Source of the DNA: Fomitopsis serialis
Lineage: Eukaryota > Basidiomycota > Agaricomycetes > Polyporales > Fomitopsidaceae
DNA length: 64,000 bases
Direction of reading: 5' to 3'
Assembly: GCF_022376445.1 (NCBI RefSeq)
Contig: NW_025954991.1
Span: 248,001-312,000, forward strand
Shown: positions 1 to 12,572 of the stretch, piece by piece
Layout: every line of letters starts with the position of its first letter
How positions within the stretch are numbered: the first letter of the stretch is position 1
The notes under the pieces: model-generated
The model's input: only the letters and a program-made list of their open reading frames with translations
The model's database searches: none
Told to the model about the DNA's origin: nothing
Translations under genes and position numbers: made by a program

Positions 1-367
1 CGACGGGCGTGCAGCGTCGCACGGACGATCCGCTCTGGGGCGCTCTGCCTCGTCACCTGGTCCTCCCAAGACACCTCCGCGTACGCGTGCAGGAAGACTG
101 GACCCGCACGCAGCGTCACCTATCTAGCCCGCGGATGAGGGAGCGCTGGCACGTACGGTGGATGTGCGCGTCGACGAACCCGGGCAGCACGGTCGCCTCC
201 CTGAGGTCGACCATCGCAGGATCTGCAAAGTCGACGCCCGCCTCGCCCGCGGCATCGTACGGCTGGACGTCGAGCACGAGGCCCGAGTCCGCCGACGTAG
301 TTATCACCCTCCGTGGCAGCAGTTCGAGGGTGTACGGGTCGAAGAGCTTCCCGGCGTAGATCCTCAT
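1..367 (-). CDS. Amidohydrolase-superfamily protein, N-terminal part (runs off left edge)
   Basis: The ATG is at 367 on the minus strand. Exon 1 (367-157) encodes a beta-strand-rich leader beginning MRIYAGKLFDPYT and ends in VLPGFVD-AHIH, the metal-binding HxH motif that opens the amidohydrolase TIM barrel. An intron at 156-98 (GTACGT...CCAG, 59 bp) joins to exon 2 (97-1), giving HIHLFLHAYAEVSWEDQ, which continues the motif in frame. I chose this start because it gives the usual short leader before HxH; the longer open frame upstream is not needed. From the family, it probably hydrolyses a C-N bond in a cyclic amide or a prolidase-like substrate, using one or two bound metals. The substrate cannot be told from this fragment, and the catalytic Lys, the other His residues and the Asp lie outside the window. 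No frameshift was seen. Confidence 0.85.
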
Positions 368-1275
368 AGTGCGTAGTCCTCCGAGCTGGTTCGGTCTAAG
401 CTGTTTGGTCTGCTGGACCGCAGATGAGCGAATGTGCGTCGCTCGAGCGTGGGTGGAAGCAGGATAGCGTTCATCCTGATAAGACCAGAGTTCGTGTGCA
501 CGCCCTCGATGAGCCTGAGACTCAGGAGACCTCGATGCTCGCCGAGGCAGATACGGGCGACGTCGCGGCAGACAGCGGCAAGACGCGGTCACGTGGGCAC
601 AGTACCGCGTCGCACTCAAACCCAATGTCAACCACGTCCAGCACGCGACGATGGGGTCGATGTACTCAGGGAAGGCACTTGGGCACGTTCGTGCAAGAAC
701 GTTCGTCCATTATATTACGCGCAAGAGATCCGGGAGAGACTAGTGATACACGATAGCAAATACAAAGGGCCAGAGGCCCTAGACGGCGTGCAGCAGCCCG
801 ACCATACCACATACGATGAAGTACAGCTGGACCAACACAGCACCACCGCCGAAATCAAATAGCACGCATCAAAAGCGGGTGATGTATGAAGCGCCGCCTG
901 CGCGTCATGAACGCGGTATGAAAGGTATCGATGGGCAGCGATATGAAGCGGAAATGGAAATGGAAATGGAAGGTATGCGAGGTGGGACGTGCTGTGCTAG
1001 CACAATGTCCGTCCGTCCGTCTTGTATGTCTAGAGTGGATGCATATATATGTAAGGTGTCATATATGCCATACGTCGAGATGGGATGAGGGGGGGATATA
1101 TGGGGCTGCGAATACATAAGCGGGACTGAGAACGCGAACTCGACAATATCGTTAACGTACACACATCCGCGGTACGCACATCCGGGATGGTCAAACACAT
1201 TCCAAGCCTGTATGGTACATTTTTTCGGCGGCGGCACGCCGTCACTCACCGACGACTCATGCATCGTTCGCGCCC
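368..1275. other. Intergenic region between two minus-strand genes
   Basis: This holds the promoter and 5'UTR of the amidohydrolase on the left and the 3' end of the F-box gene on the right. Short simple repeats occur near 945-970 (GGAAAT units) and 1007-1022 (CCGT units). I see no further coding signal. The open frames across it have no recognisable protein features. Confidence 0.5.
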
Positions 1276-3680
1276 TCACGCGTCCGCACGCTTGCTCGCG
1301 ATGAACGGGCCCTCGAGCGGAATCGCATGCGGGTTCTGCGCGTACGCGCGCCAGCTGCCCACGAAGTTCACCCCGCCGACGATGTACCCCTGAAGATATA
1401 CGTCCCAAGGCCACGGTCCTCGACAGGGACGCGCACAGAGCGACTAGCCCGTCCCACTTGCGCACACGGCCGTAGAAGCGGTAGTGGTTCCACGCTGGCC
1501 GTGCGCAGCAGAGTCTGCTTCCGCAAGTCAGTACATCGGTTCGCCACAGCTAGCACTGGAGTGGAAGGTGAAGTGGAAGGAGAGACGTACCTCGCCGGTG
1601 ATGATGATGTCGCACACGCCGTTGCACGTGTTGTGGATGTACTCCTCGACCTCGTCTTCGCTCTCGTCTTCCGCGTACTCGTCGTCCGCGTATTCAACTC
1701 CGAATCGTCCATGACCTCGTCGATGATCGCGTCGGGGTTCTGGCCAAGCGCTTCTGCGCGTCCGCACGGTTCTGTGCGAGCTCGCGCACCGCGTCCATGT
1801 CGACGTCGGACGCCTCGGGGTCGTCATCGTCGTGGGGGACGTAGTGGTGTGATGATGATGATGGTGGTGGTGGTGGTGATGGTGGTGCCCGTCGTCGACA
1901 GGCTCGCCGCTCGCCGCACGCGCATTGATCCGTACCCTCGCCGCCATCTCAGCCTCCTCGTCCTCCCTCCGCAGGATGCACTGCGTGCACGTCGCCTCGT
2001 CATGTCCGTTCGGGCGCCCCTGCACGAACGTCTCGTAAATGTGACCTACACCCGCAACTCAGCACCCTCGACACGAACATACGCGCACACACGCCGCGAT
2101 CACTAACCTGCCTCCTACGCTCGTCCTCGATGCGCACGCGCCCGCCGTGCTCCGTGATGCTCACCTTCGGGAACCACGCGTTGCAGATGCCCTCGTCGAT
2201 GTCGCCGTCGAACTGGGGCAGCCCAGCCTCCGCCGGCTGCATCGGGTTGATGCAGTGATGTTCCCTCAGCCGCATGTACAAAGGCGAGGTCATCAGGCGC
2301 GGGTTCATGATCGAGAAGTTCGCGGAAACTCAGTCGACGTCACGAGCGCCTCGTACTGGTTCACGTCCGGGACCTGTTCGCGGGGCATGAGAAAAGAATG
2401 CGGTGTCAGTCGCGCTGGACATAGAGGAAGGATAACTGACACGCACAAGGAGCCGACCCTGCCAGAGGCCGTTGAGCGAGCCGAGCGTGTACACGACGCC
2501 CTTGAGCGGGTCAGGACCCACGGGTCAATGCACCCGCACCAGCGGTGCCAGTCGTTGTCCCACGCAGCGCTCGCTGCTGTCAGTGTCGTCCGCCATACTC
2601 CGTCGTCCTCCAGCTCGCCCTGCTCGGCATCGAGCTGCTCGCGCCAGTCCCACGAACCGTGCGGAGCGAGCGTGACGGCACGGTGCGCGTTCGCCTCGTC
2701 ATGTCCGCGATCGTAGGTGCGATGAACGTGCGCCCAGCGCGACTGCGTGGTCCCGGTTGAGCGGGAGCTCTGGGTGGTGCGGCAGGCGCGTCTCGTAAGG
2801 GTGAGGTAGAGCAGCTTCGCACCTGCGCGATGAGCGGCGCGCTGATCACGATATTAATGCCGAACTGTGGGAGGTACTCGCGTAGATGGTCCGGATGCCG
2901 ATATTGCGGGTAGAATCCGTGGGGTGTCATGAGCGTGTACGGGTAGTCGCCCTCAAGGTTATCGGGGAGCGGGAAGGAGAAGTGCTTGTCGGGAGCGTGG
3001 AACGAGGGATAGCGCAGCGCGGTGACGACGTACGGACGAATACGCTCGATGATAACATTCCTGCGGTCTTGGGAAAGGGCCGCGAGCTTGTCTGGAGCGC
3101 GTAGCAATTATTCAGTAAAAACCAGTACGTCGAAGGATCGTCTCGCACGCACCTGTGTCCAACATCACGAACAACGACCAGATGGCCAGCGAGTTGACGG
3201 TGCTCTCGGCCGGCCAGCCGTGATGCATATGGCGATTCTCCCATGAGCGGTTCACGATGACTGCCTCCGCGAACCTGTCCAGCCCGGCCCACTCGAGCTG
3301 AGAGTAGTTCTTGCCGTCGTTCTCTGTCATCATCATGAAAGCAGTCCAGAGATCGCCTCGAGTGTTGGTGCGTAGATGTCGCCACTCCGGACACGCGTCA
3401 GCATGCGGCAGACCTTCTTGAGCTGGGCGGTACAGAAGCGCGAGCGGGTCGCACGGGTGCCGAGGCGGCGAGACGCAGCGCGGTGGTCAAAGTTGGTGCA
3501 GAAGATGTCGTTGTAGAGAGTGGGTGCATTTTGGGAGCAGAGGGCGTTGTAGACGTGCTTGCTTGTCGCGAGGAGAGCGGGAGGTGGTGGGAGGCCCGAG
3601 GCGGTCGATGGTGCCGAGGCGGTGTGCGACGAGAGAGGACGTCGTCGGGGACGGGGAGGGAGAGGGCGGCGGGCGGGCAT
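1276..3680 (-). CDS. F-box family protein with His-rich and acidic segments, several frameshifts
   Basis: Read on the minus strand from ATG 3680 to TGA 1278-1276 in five exons: 3680-3153, 3091-2447, 2373-2108, 2045-1591 and 1514-1276 (GT-AG introns of 61-76 bp). An F-box-like segment lies at the N-terminus (LPVPDDVLSLVAHRLGTID). Further on are the family-typical block VVYTLGSLNGLWQG, a YETFVQGRPNGHDEATC block, 13 consecutive His codons (about 1885-1849), an acidic stretch rich in D and E, and the conserved C-terminus GLGTYIF-GYIVGG-NFVGSWRAY. I recognise this architecture from basidiomycete F-box proteins of unknown substrate. By family it should be a substrate adaptor of an SCF ubiquitin ligase. 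At least eight shifts, all explained by missing bases, interrupt the frame, for example before GYIVGG and before MMMTENDGK. Because conservation resumes after each one, assembly indels are likelier than a true pseudogene, but pseudogenisation is not excluded. Confidence 0.72.
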
Positions 3681-6600
3681 GGCGGGGGAGGGGGTGTCGG
3701 TGGTGCATGGTGGGTGGCGGATTTATGGAGGCGGGAAGAGGGCGCCTGTTGGGGAGTCGGAGAGGCGGGGAGGGAGCGAAAGAGAGCGAAGCGGAGAATG
3801 AGATGCGCAGACGGAGATTGGCCGCATCGTGCGTCCGATCTCGCGTCCCAGCCTTCTGCGATCGCCGTCCATCCGCCTTCCTCCCATATCGGGAAGCTGC
3901 CCGCTCCTCCTCCGTCGCCATTCATTCGCGGGAGAATCCGTGCCGCTCGCCGATCTGTCGCCGCGTCGCCGATCCTCGCCAGCCACGCCCGGCCCGCGCA
4001 CTGGCCCAGCTCTCCGCCGTCGTCTGGTGCCGCTCTGCACGCATCGCCGTTCGGGCTGCGCACTTCCTCCTCTCCTCGTCCCAACCACATGTCTCCCGCG
4101 CGACCCACGCTGTCATCTCCGCATTACTCGCTCGCCACCGACGCGTCGTCCACGGCTCACAGCGAGCCCCACGCCTCCTCCTGGCCGTCCGGCTCCCGGC
4201 ACCGCACCGTGGTCTCTGCTCGCATCACCTCCATTCCCCGCCCCGAACAAACTCTACTCGCCTTCGCATCCGCACGCGTGGCAACTTCGTCATACATTGG
4301 TCTCTTGTACGTACGTACTTCGTCTCCCACCCCTGTGCGCGACCGACGTCTCTGTAACTATCCCGTCGCCGTCCACCGCCCGTCACGTCCGCATCATCCT
4401 CGCTCTGCGCCAGTCCGCCGTTGTCGCCTACCACAAATGGCTACCTCTCTCGCCGCCACGCATCCATCACAGTTATTTGTACGACCTTCCTTCCCTGTTC
4501 TCCGCGCGCTCGGCTATGCTTCTGCTCCTGCCCGAATTAGCTCTCCCGTCGATACCATCTTCTCCATGCCGTTATGCCTCTGATGCATGCACGGCCCGCG
4601 GCACATCTCATCTTCGTCACTATCGCCCTCGCCTCGCTCCCCGACATGAGCATCAGCTCGCACACTCCGCCGATGCGTCAGCACACCAGCGCGGATCGCG
4701 TCGCGTAGCGGACTCCGAGCACGATCCACTCCGAGCCCAACTCCGCCTAGCAGCCATCCAGGCGCGCTGTGACCCTGGCAGCGCTGCTCACAATGCCTTT
4801 TCCGTCATCTTCCTGCTGCACAGCGCAGCACGGCGCGTGCCGTTATTCAAATCGCCCACCGTGTCGCAACTGCGCGGGGAGCATCCCAGCGTCCCGTCTC
4901 TGTCCGCCAGGCTGTCACGCAGACTGTCTCCGAGCGCACGTCCCAATACATACATATCGTACTACACAGCCTAGGCTAGGAGAGCTATGGAGCGCAGGGC
5001 GTCCTGCGCATCTCGATTGTGCGTTTGCACAGAAGTAATTACGCGCCACACAGAATAACTCAAAACACAGGGTCTCGAATCGCGATCGCGTGAAGCCGGT
5101 GTTCCCTTACGTCTCGCACCTCTGCGTCCCCACAAACTCTGCTTCTTATTCACCAGGCCATCAGGCCTTCAATTTCTCCAGGAGCCGCACTCGACGCCGG
5201 ACGTGCTGGTTCTCAATTCATGCGCGGGCAGCCCTGAGGAGCATCAAGAGGTTCGATCGGCACATTACGTGTAATGGGCTGCACTAGTGAGTCTTCCGTG
5301 AACCTGCTTACGCCTCCGTTAGTTGCCCGGCAGGCAGGCGAACCACGAAGGGCTGCTGGCTGGGTCCGCCTGAGGCGCGTCGATTTATGTCACCGCCGAA
5401 GGCGGTGCGACACTTTGGCCGTAATGGGGCAGACAACCTCGGCAACGGTCTGGGATGCTCTCAAAGAACCGGATGTGGTAGAACGAGTTCAACGGTTCAA
5501 CGTTTCATCCGGCGCAGCGCCGGGCGGTAGCGGCCTTTCTTTCTACGTTCATGTTCTCCGCAACGGGCCGCCCCGATCTCGACGCTGCCGTGAAGTTGGA
5601 TGCCGTTACATGAGCTAGCGGACGCGGCGGGCGCTGTACGAACGTGCGTGCTCACATCGCTATGTAGCAGACCGAATCACACTCGGTACCGGTGCTCGTG
5701 TAAGTATAATACGTGGTATCATTGCTCCGAAACTTTACCTGCGGCAGCTCGAGCACGGTCGCTTTAACGGCGTTATCAGACATGCCGTCCGAGTCTCTCG
5801 TGAGGTATGGTAGGCGGGCCTGGAACGGGTTTTGGGACCCGTGACTGCCTCCGCCCGGAGGGCTTCACTGCCTTCGGAAATGGCAAGACACGGCCGGCTT
5901 GACTGTGGGATGAGCACATCTTTCATTGGTCTGTTATTCTCGGCAGTGCTGTTCTCTCTCGATGCCAGCGGAATGCACAGGTAAGCGGCACTTCCGCGAT
6001 ACTCGTCCTTCTACCCTGGGTGCTCTCATCGGACTTACTTCGTAATAGGCGGCCCTGGTGCCCCAGAGGTGGTGTGATGCGCAGATCGGGCACGACGTCG
6101 TGCGGGGAAACACGATCTGGTGGCACCGTACGCGGACAAGCCGCAATACAGTCGCTTGCGATGACATCGGCATATTGGCCTCGCCGCGGCTCGGCGCATC
6201 ACAACGTTGTTCGTGATGGTAAGTTGTCAGCCATCTCCTCTCGCGGCTTCCAGTTAGGCAAGCCACACTACGGTATCGCGTGTGCGCGCATGGCGAGCGA
6301 GGTACGAAGTCTATTCCCGATCTCAAGTCGTTCGGTAGCTGTCCACACATCAGTCTCTAACGTCAAGTGCACCACTCTGACGCAGACTAGCACGTCTAGA
6401 CCAGGGACGGCGGCCCGCTGCTTGTAGTTTCGCTACACCGACCCGCCACTAGTGGCTGCTAGCACCCAACCGGCACCTCCGAGGCATCCCCGACCTGCCA
6501 GTCTGGGATGCAAATATGCACAACTACGCGCCCACAAACTATCCTCAACGGTCCCGCAGCCGCGCGAACCTCCGGGTCGAGGTAGGCCCGCACGGACGCT

Positions 6601-9600
6601 TTCTCCCCAGCTCGCCTCTCCTCTCCTTGCCCCACGCGAGTGCCACGAGCCGAAGCGACAGTACCACCCGTCTCCTGCTAGGCTGCCCCATTTGGTTCTT
6701 TACACGGCAGCAAACGTTCATCAGAAGTTCAGGCCGCGTTGGGGAGACCAGTACGTACGTGTCTCTCTACTCGCGCGCCGTGAGCAGTCCGCAGGGCTGA
6801 CGTTTGCAAGCACGCGCAGCCGAACGACGTCGTCAAAGTCCGCGGTCGTGGAGAACGGAGCGCGGGCTGTGATGCGTGACGCACCGCCGCTGCGGCGAGT
6901 ACCTCAGTACGTACTCCCTTAGTGCAAACGACTTGGCCTTACAGAATGTATGCCTCAGGATTGGCTCCACGCCTCGCTCGTACCCCGACGCGAATAGACT
7001 GTGGCTGGGTGGGAGGCGCATCGCGACCCGCGCCACAGCGGGGTGGCCAGACGTGAACTGCACGCGCGATGCTGGTGTTTGCCTCCTTGGTGCGGACCCT
7101 GAGGGTTCGCAAGCTCCGACGATTCGTGTGCGCTTCCCTCTCCCATGCGAAGTACTTGCGGCGGCAGGCGTCTCGGTCAATATCAAGCAAGCACGGGCGC
7201 ACCGAGGTCGTTCAGAGATGGTCGTCTCTCACCCGCCCCGGGCCTGTTTAGGCGCCGAACATCGCACTTGGACAGTCCAGCAGCGAGACGGCCTCGCGTC
7301 CCCCTCCTGCTGTTTGTCTTTCACTAGAAGATATCGCCGCGCTTCTCTCCGATCTCTGCGGCAAGGATGATCCGGAGCCCGTGCGATGGGGAGAAGAGGG
7401 GATACGGCGAGGTGCATCTTTGAGGGTCGCTCGCGGAGTGCGATTGAGGAAAGGGTGCGGCGCAGGTGGTCCTGCGCCACACTCTAGGGCCCCTCATTGG
7501 GTTGGTGCGGATGGGGACGCCCTGGTGTGAGCGCGAAGTCAGTACGTACTGCGACAGATTGACCGACGCGTGCGGCAGTGATATCACATCGTGTTGCGAA
7601 TTGCAACTTGTTGAATTTGTCTATTGTTGACGCGCTGACGTCCCGGTGTTAATCGTCGGCCGGCGATGACACCGGGTGCAATCTTGTTGGGACGCCTGGG
7701 CGTGCGGTTACATCCGTTTCTTCGGTAAGTGGTATGTTCTTCGTCCAAGAGCCAAGGTCTGCTGAAGCTGACAAGTATGATTTGCAGTTGTCATATCGAT
7801 GGTCAGGCAACCTCTAGGATTTGGTCGCTCCGGTGCAGGGCTGAATTGAAGCCCAAACAAATTCTACTTGACAGTTCGTATGAAATGCACGATCGCATCC
7901 AGTAAGGGCAGTCGTCATCAACCTCTCACTTACCCACGTTAGTAACTCTGGGCTATGTGCCTTACCTGAGGATCTTATTCGCAGAGCATCTGATCACACG
8001 ACTGACTGTCGCGATGCTGCAGTGACCCTGGTGGCATCTTCTTTCGCATCCGATCTTCACGGCTCACGCTCAGCAAAACAAGACCCACGGGAATTCGGTC
8101 GAGAAAGTTTGGAGGCACTGTTGGCGCAACTGGCACGTTCGTCGCCCTCCGTCAGGTGGACCGCCCTTCTCAGTCAACGCCCGGATATGTCATTCATCCT
8201 CTCATGTAAGACGTAAAATGTCGCAGCGAACATATCTCACCAGACTTCTGTCCAGCTGTCCATCACCGCTGTGGAGCGGATTCCTCAGCAGAAGGCGTAC
8301 ACGCTGAGGAGTCAATCGACCCATCGACCAATCGGCCCGATGTGTTTATCGTGCGAACTCTGCGTGAGTGCACCAAACCCTGCCAGCCAGTCATCCGACA
8401 TGTTCTCAATTATAGCCAGTACCTGTTGGGGCGTCCCCTCAATCGCCCGCTCTGGCAGACTGACGTTCGGCACAGTTTGGGTGGCCGTGAAATGTATCGC
8501 TCCGATGTTGCAACCGCACCAAAGGACATCTGCTGCCGCTACTGCCCATCGGTGAATTCTCGCTTTCCCAGCGCCAACTCGTGGCGTCTGCGACTGCACT
8601 GCTCAGGAGAGGTCGAGCCTGAGGCGAAGGCGCTCTGCACGAAGTATATCAAAACTCTATTTGCCTCTGACGTGCTTGGTAACGCCCGTTGTCTCTCGTA
8701 CCCGTCCAGAAGACTGACTATGTGCGCGTCAGACGGGATTGTCGCACCTAATACGGTGCGTTGAATGGCTGCTTGAGCGCCTGGACGTATGCATGTCTGG
8801 CGGAGCGCCACAACTCCCCCTCAATCCGAAGTAGGACATCGCCGCTGTTGCACACGTCGGTCCTTTGTTCCATTTGGCACGGGACGCTCAGAAGACTCTA
8901 GACTCTTCGGATGGCGTATCAAGGGCCAGCAAGACTCGATGCAATCTTGTGCCGACCAAGGGATCGTGTGAGCGACGAGCGAATATTGTGTGTCTCATCA
9001 CAACGGTTTACGTGTAAGACTTATAGTTCAGCGCTAGTGTTCGTCCCGCCTATTTTTATCTGTTCGGACAGGCACGCATGATTACGATCTGTGCAAGTAT
9101 GTTGGCGCGTGAAACCTTCCGCGTAATCGTTCTCGGGTATGTGAGCGGGCCCGACGCGCCACAGGATTCGGCAGGGTTGCGCAAGGTAGAAGCATTTTCC
9201 GCAAAGTGAGTACCGCTTCATTGAACCAGGTGGACATCTATGTCATGGGTATCTAGATGCCTTGAGCAATTTTCAAGCGGCGTTCCTAAAGACATTCCAT
9301 TTCCTCAGATACCGGTGGCCCACAGACTTCTCAGTGCAAGTCATGCAAGGTTAATCCCGCAATGTACCCCATTACGCGGCGTGCGAGTCAGGACCATCCG
9401 CACGCATTCCAAGGATTGAATTATTTTTGTGAGTGGAATTCCATTGGAATGCAGTTGTCATCTTCTCTAGGACACCGCCGTGCCAGCATGCGCGGCGCAT
9501 CCGTCACATCAGGACCGTGCACGGTTGTGCGCTACCCAGGACGTAACGTTTGTTCCCATGCTGTACCATTACAGGCTTCTCCACGGCTGTAGCCGCTGCA

Positions 9601-11787
9601 TGCTTCAATGGTCTTCTCATTAGACAGCGCATGCTACAGACCGTTTTCAAGCTTCTTTGACCACATGCGCCGAGACACTGAAGCTTCCTACGGTAGGTAT
9701 GTGGCGTGTCTGGCAGTTTAGTGCATGAGGCTGAGAACATATTGCATCCAAGGTTCAAGGGGAATTCCTAGGCATGGGCGTTCCGCTGCGCATACAATGG
9801 TTCGATGATGCGGCTAGCATGGCATTGCCTTGGCCCCAATGCCGCCGTAAGCCCTTGTTCCGTGTCCCTTTCAGGCGACCTCCGTTGAATGTGAATAGCG
9901 ACGCAGACTTGATAGATCCTTGACCAAGATGACGGGGGCCCGTCTGTCGTGATTGCAGCGAAGATAACAACTCATTGTTCTGGGTCATTTTCAGACTGTA
10001 TTCTCCGCGGAGTACTACTCTCGTTAACGATTTCAGCTCCGAGGACCGTATTCTAGATCTTGGGTTCATGGAGAATGTTCTATTAGAACGCCCACGAACG
10101 CACCGCCGCACCGTACGGACGTCAAATTCCTCCGGCGGTCTTGCGTTCCGCTCGTGAATAAACGGTACGAATCTCCTTGTGCAGCCTCTCACGACTGCTT
10201 TCTCTTTCAAGTGGACTCACCTCATACTTTGATAGTACCAGTTAATGGCGTATACCGACAACTTGGCCTCCACACGCGTGCTTGCGATACTGTACAGGGC
10301 AGTGACGAGAATGTACGGGAATGTACGGGAATATGACATCACGGCTACAGACAGGGTGGTTCCTCACACTCTGATTACTCAGGCATCTGTCAAGCAGCCG
10401 TGGCTACCGCAGCGTCACGGTGCGCCGGCTGGCATTGCGATGCTTTGTTCTGCCAGTCAGGTCTGTGTCCGGAGTTGCGTCTGCTCCCAGTTGATCCATG
10501 TCGTGATCTCATTTGAAAGCAGAGGGTACGTGTTATGTTAAGACAGCTCTCAGCATCGAAGCCATGATCGTACTGATACATGACATCGCGGGTATATGTG
10601 TAATTTTATCGTCGAGTCAAGATGCAAGCTGACGCTGAGGATGGCGACAGGGTCTGCATCATCCTCAATTCTCGCGACTAAAATCTACCACCACCGCCCT
10701 CACGTGCCACGTACCCGGGCCCTATGCTCCCACTAATTTCTCTCCGAACCAGATGTGACTGGGTCAGTCAACCTTCTTACCGCAATTCTCATGCCTGAGT
10801 TTAATTTCGCGACCTCGAGGAAGGCTGATAACAATCAAGCTGTCAGGGCTACAAGAATGCAGGGGTTACCGCCAGCCCTTGCCTTCCGGAAGCCCACGAG
10901 ATTTGGTTATCGTGGCAAGTGAGTAAAACTGGATCTCAAAATTGACCCCCGACTGAGACGACTCAGCTCTACCGCTGTCGCCGGTCTCCCTCCCACTCTC
11001 CATCACGCCGGCTATCCCTTGCCCATAATTGACGTCGGGATCGCTTAAGCAAAGGCAAGCGCTGCGTTCCATACCGCGGTCAAAGCCGGCGAAGATACGG
11101 TCGGCATGAATTATGGTTCATCGAAGCCAATATCGCTGGTGCGTTCAGTGTAGCCACATTATCAATTCCGCGAATCACGCGTAGCCCTTCTCTGAGTAGT
11201 CTCCGCCAGCAGACCAACTTGCCACTTGATCCAGCATATAGACACCGTAAGTGTGGTAGGTGTGGACCACGCCCATTGAAAGCAGGGTCTCTATTGATCA
11301 CTGCCATCGGCTTTACGTGACCATTGATTCTGGGTCCGCCCACTCTAACCTCCACTCCATGCGGTCAATGCCGACACCTTCACCACCATTGGTTGGCCCA
11401 AGCTAAATATCCCGGCCAAGGAGATAATGAGCGTGTGCACACACCAAGGCACACCACTAGCATCCGGCTAAGTAGCCATGCCCAAGCGAACGTACGCGCT
11501 GGACTCGGAGCGCTCGCACGGAACATCAACAGTCTCTCAGTTAGATGCGCTCGAGGAGCTCTCGCAGGCGAGTCTTGGAAGTCATCACGGGCTGACCTTG
11601 TAACAACTTAGCTGCGTTCACGACATTGAGTCGAGCTCGAGGCAAACTGATCTATGGATCAGTTATGGTAGTGTGACAACTGACCATCCGCATTGACGGT
11701 GAGGTATAGATAGCGTGGGGTATGATATATACATACAACAGATAGCGAAACTGTCCGACATGACCATTCCTTTGAATATGTACCCGT
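3681..11787. other. Gene-poor 8.1 kb stretch
   Basis: I found no supported gene here. From about 3.85 to 5.2 kb the plus strand is strongly pyrimidine-rich, which keeps three overlapping frames open (366, 277 and 381 codons). These look like low-complexity S/R/P-rich composition artefacts. The palindrome AGTACGTACT occurs at 6906-6915 and 7541-7550. A short tandem of GGGAATGTAC units lies near 10314-10333. The rest is unique-looking sequence with short open frames on both strands. It could hold degraded transposons or diverged genes that I cannot recognise. Confidence 0.4.
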
Positions 11788-12572
11788 TCACTGTACCGGG
11801 GGGAGTGCGGGGAAATAACGATGTTCCAGACGGTGCTCAGCAGGTCGCGGAGAGCACTTGTTACTATGTTCGAATCGAGCACCTTCGGTTTCCGCACGCT
11901 CGATGGTCTTCATCAATTTATCCTCCCGGGACTGCAGCCGTTGCTCCATTCCGAGGATGAGCATCCGGACTTGCTCGATGTGAGCCAGAGTGGTCTGCGC
12001 CGTAGCGTTCACTGCCCGGGAGTCTGTCGGCGCGCTCGGACCGCGAACACCTCAGACCGTGAGGGCATGACTGAAGGCGTAGTCGAAGGAACGATATTGA
12101 GATTCGCCTACAAACGATTATATCATCTAGTTGAGGCTATGTCGAACAACGTCTCGTACCTGCCAGTTCACCCCTGCCAGCTTCTCCAACTCGCGCTCCA
12201 ACATCTTCTCTCGTACCTTCCCTCTACACATTGGAGACTCAGTGGCGGATAGCCATAAGAGCATAGATACTATACCTCTCTAGCTCAGTCATGCATCGCT
12301 CGTTCTCCCGTTGAGTTCCTTGCAAGAGGATATCAAGATTCGTGTATTCCTTCTGCAACTCTTGAACGGCGTTTAGTGGTGGTCGCTGCGCCAGCTGGGC
12401 CTGCAGCGATTGGATCTGGGTCTGTAGCTATAATCGGATAGCGCAGTTTGGTCATTCGAGTCTAGATGACTTGTGCAGTGACGATAGCGTACTCTGTCGC
12501 ACTCTCTGTCTTCTCAATGAGCTGTCGTCGCAGAACGTCTTCCGTGGATTCCTCTGGCGTTTCCTTCAGCAT
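11788..12572 (-). CDS. Small coiled-coil protein of unknown function
   Basis: This is a proposed four-exon minus-strand gene: 12572-12471, 12427-12276, 12233-minus-ten corrected to 12223-12160, and 12107-11788. The introns are about 43-52 bp; the first donor (GTCATC) is weak. The start is ATG 12572 (MLKETPEESTEDVLRRQL). Nearly the whole product is heptad-like: exon 2 carries QIQSLQAQLAQR and ELQKEYTNLDILLQ, exon 3 EKMLERELEKLAG and exon 4 HIEQVRMLILGMEQRLQSRED. One missing base in exon 4 (after VFAVRA) must be assumed; the exons then keep phase throughout. I do not recognise the family. The consistent coiled-coil reading across four spliced exons is the main support. A scaffold, tether or cytoskeletal role is only a guess. 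The C-terminus after ETEGARFE may be wrong. Confidence 0.55.

Noticed and set aside
3483..4974. Three long overlapping plus-strand frames (366, 277 and 381 codons)
   Set aside because: They overlap one another and the F-box gene on the other strand, are low-complexity S/R/P-rich, and exist because pyrimidine-rich DNA lacks stop codons. No motif was recognised.
6906..7550. Palindrome AGTACGTACT repeated near 6906 and 7541
   Set aside because: Ten bases long with only two exact copies, plus partial ones elsewhere. It could be chance and has no clear relation to a gene.
8312..8811. Two consecutive minus-strand frames that look somewhat protein-like, and a 140-codon plus-strand frame opposite
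   Set aside because: No recognised motif, no convincing splice link between the two frames, and the opposite strand is equally open.
9755..10210. 151-codon minus-strand frame
   Set aside because: The residue pattern suggests no fold or family. The length is possible by chance in a window this size.
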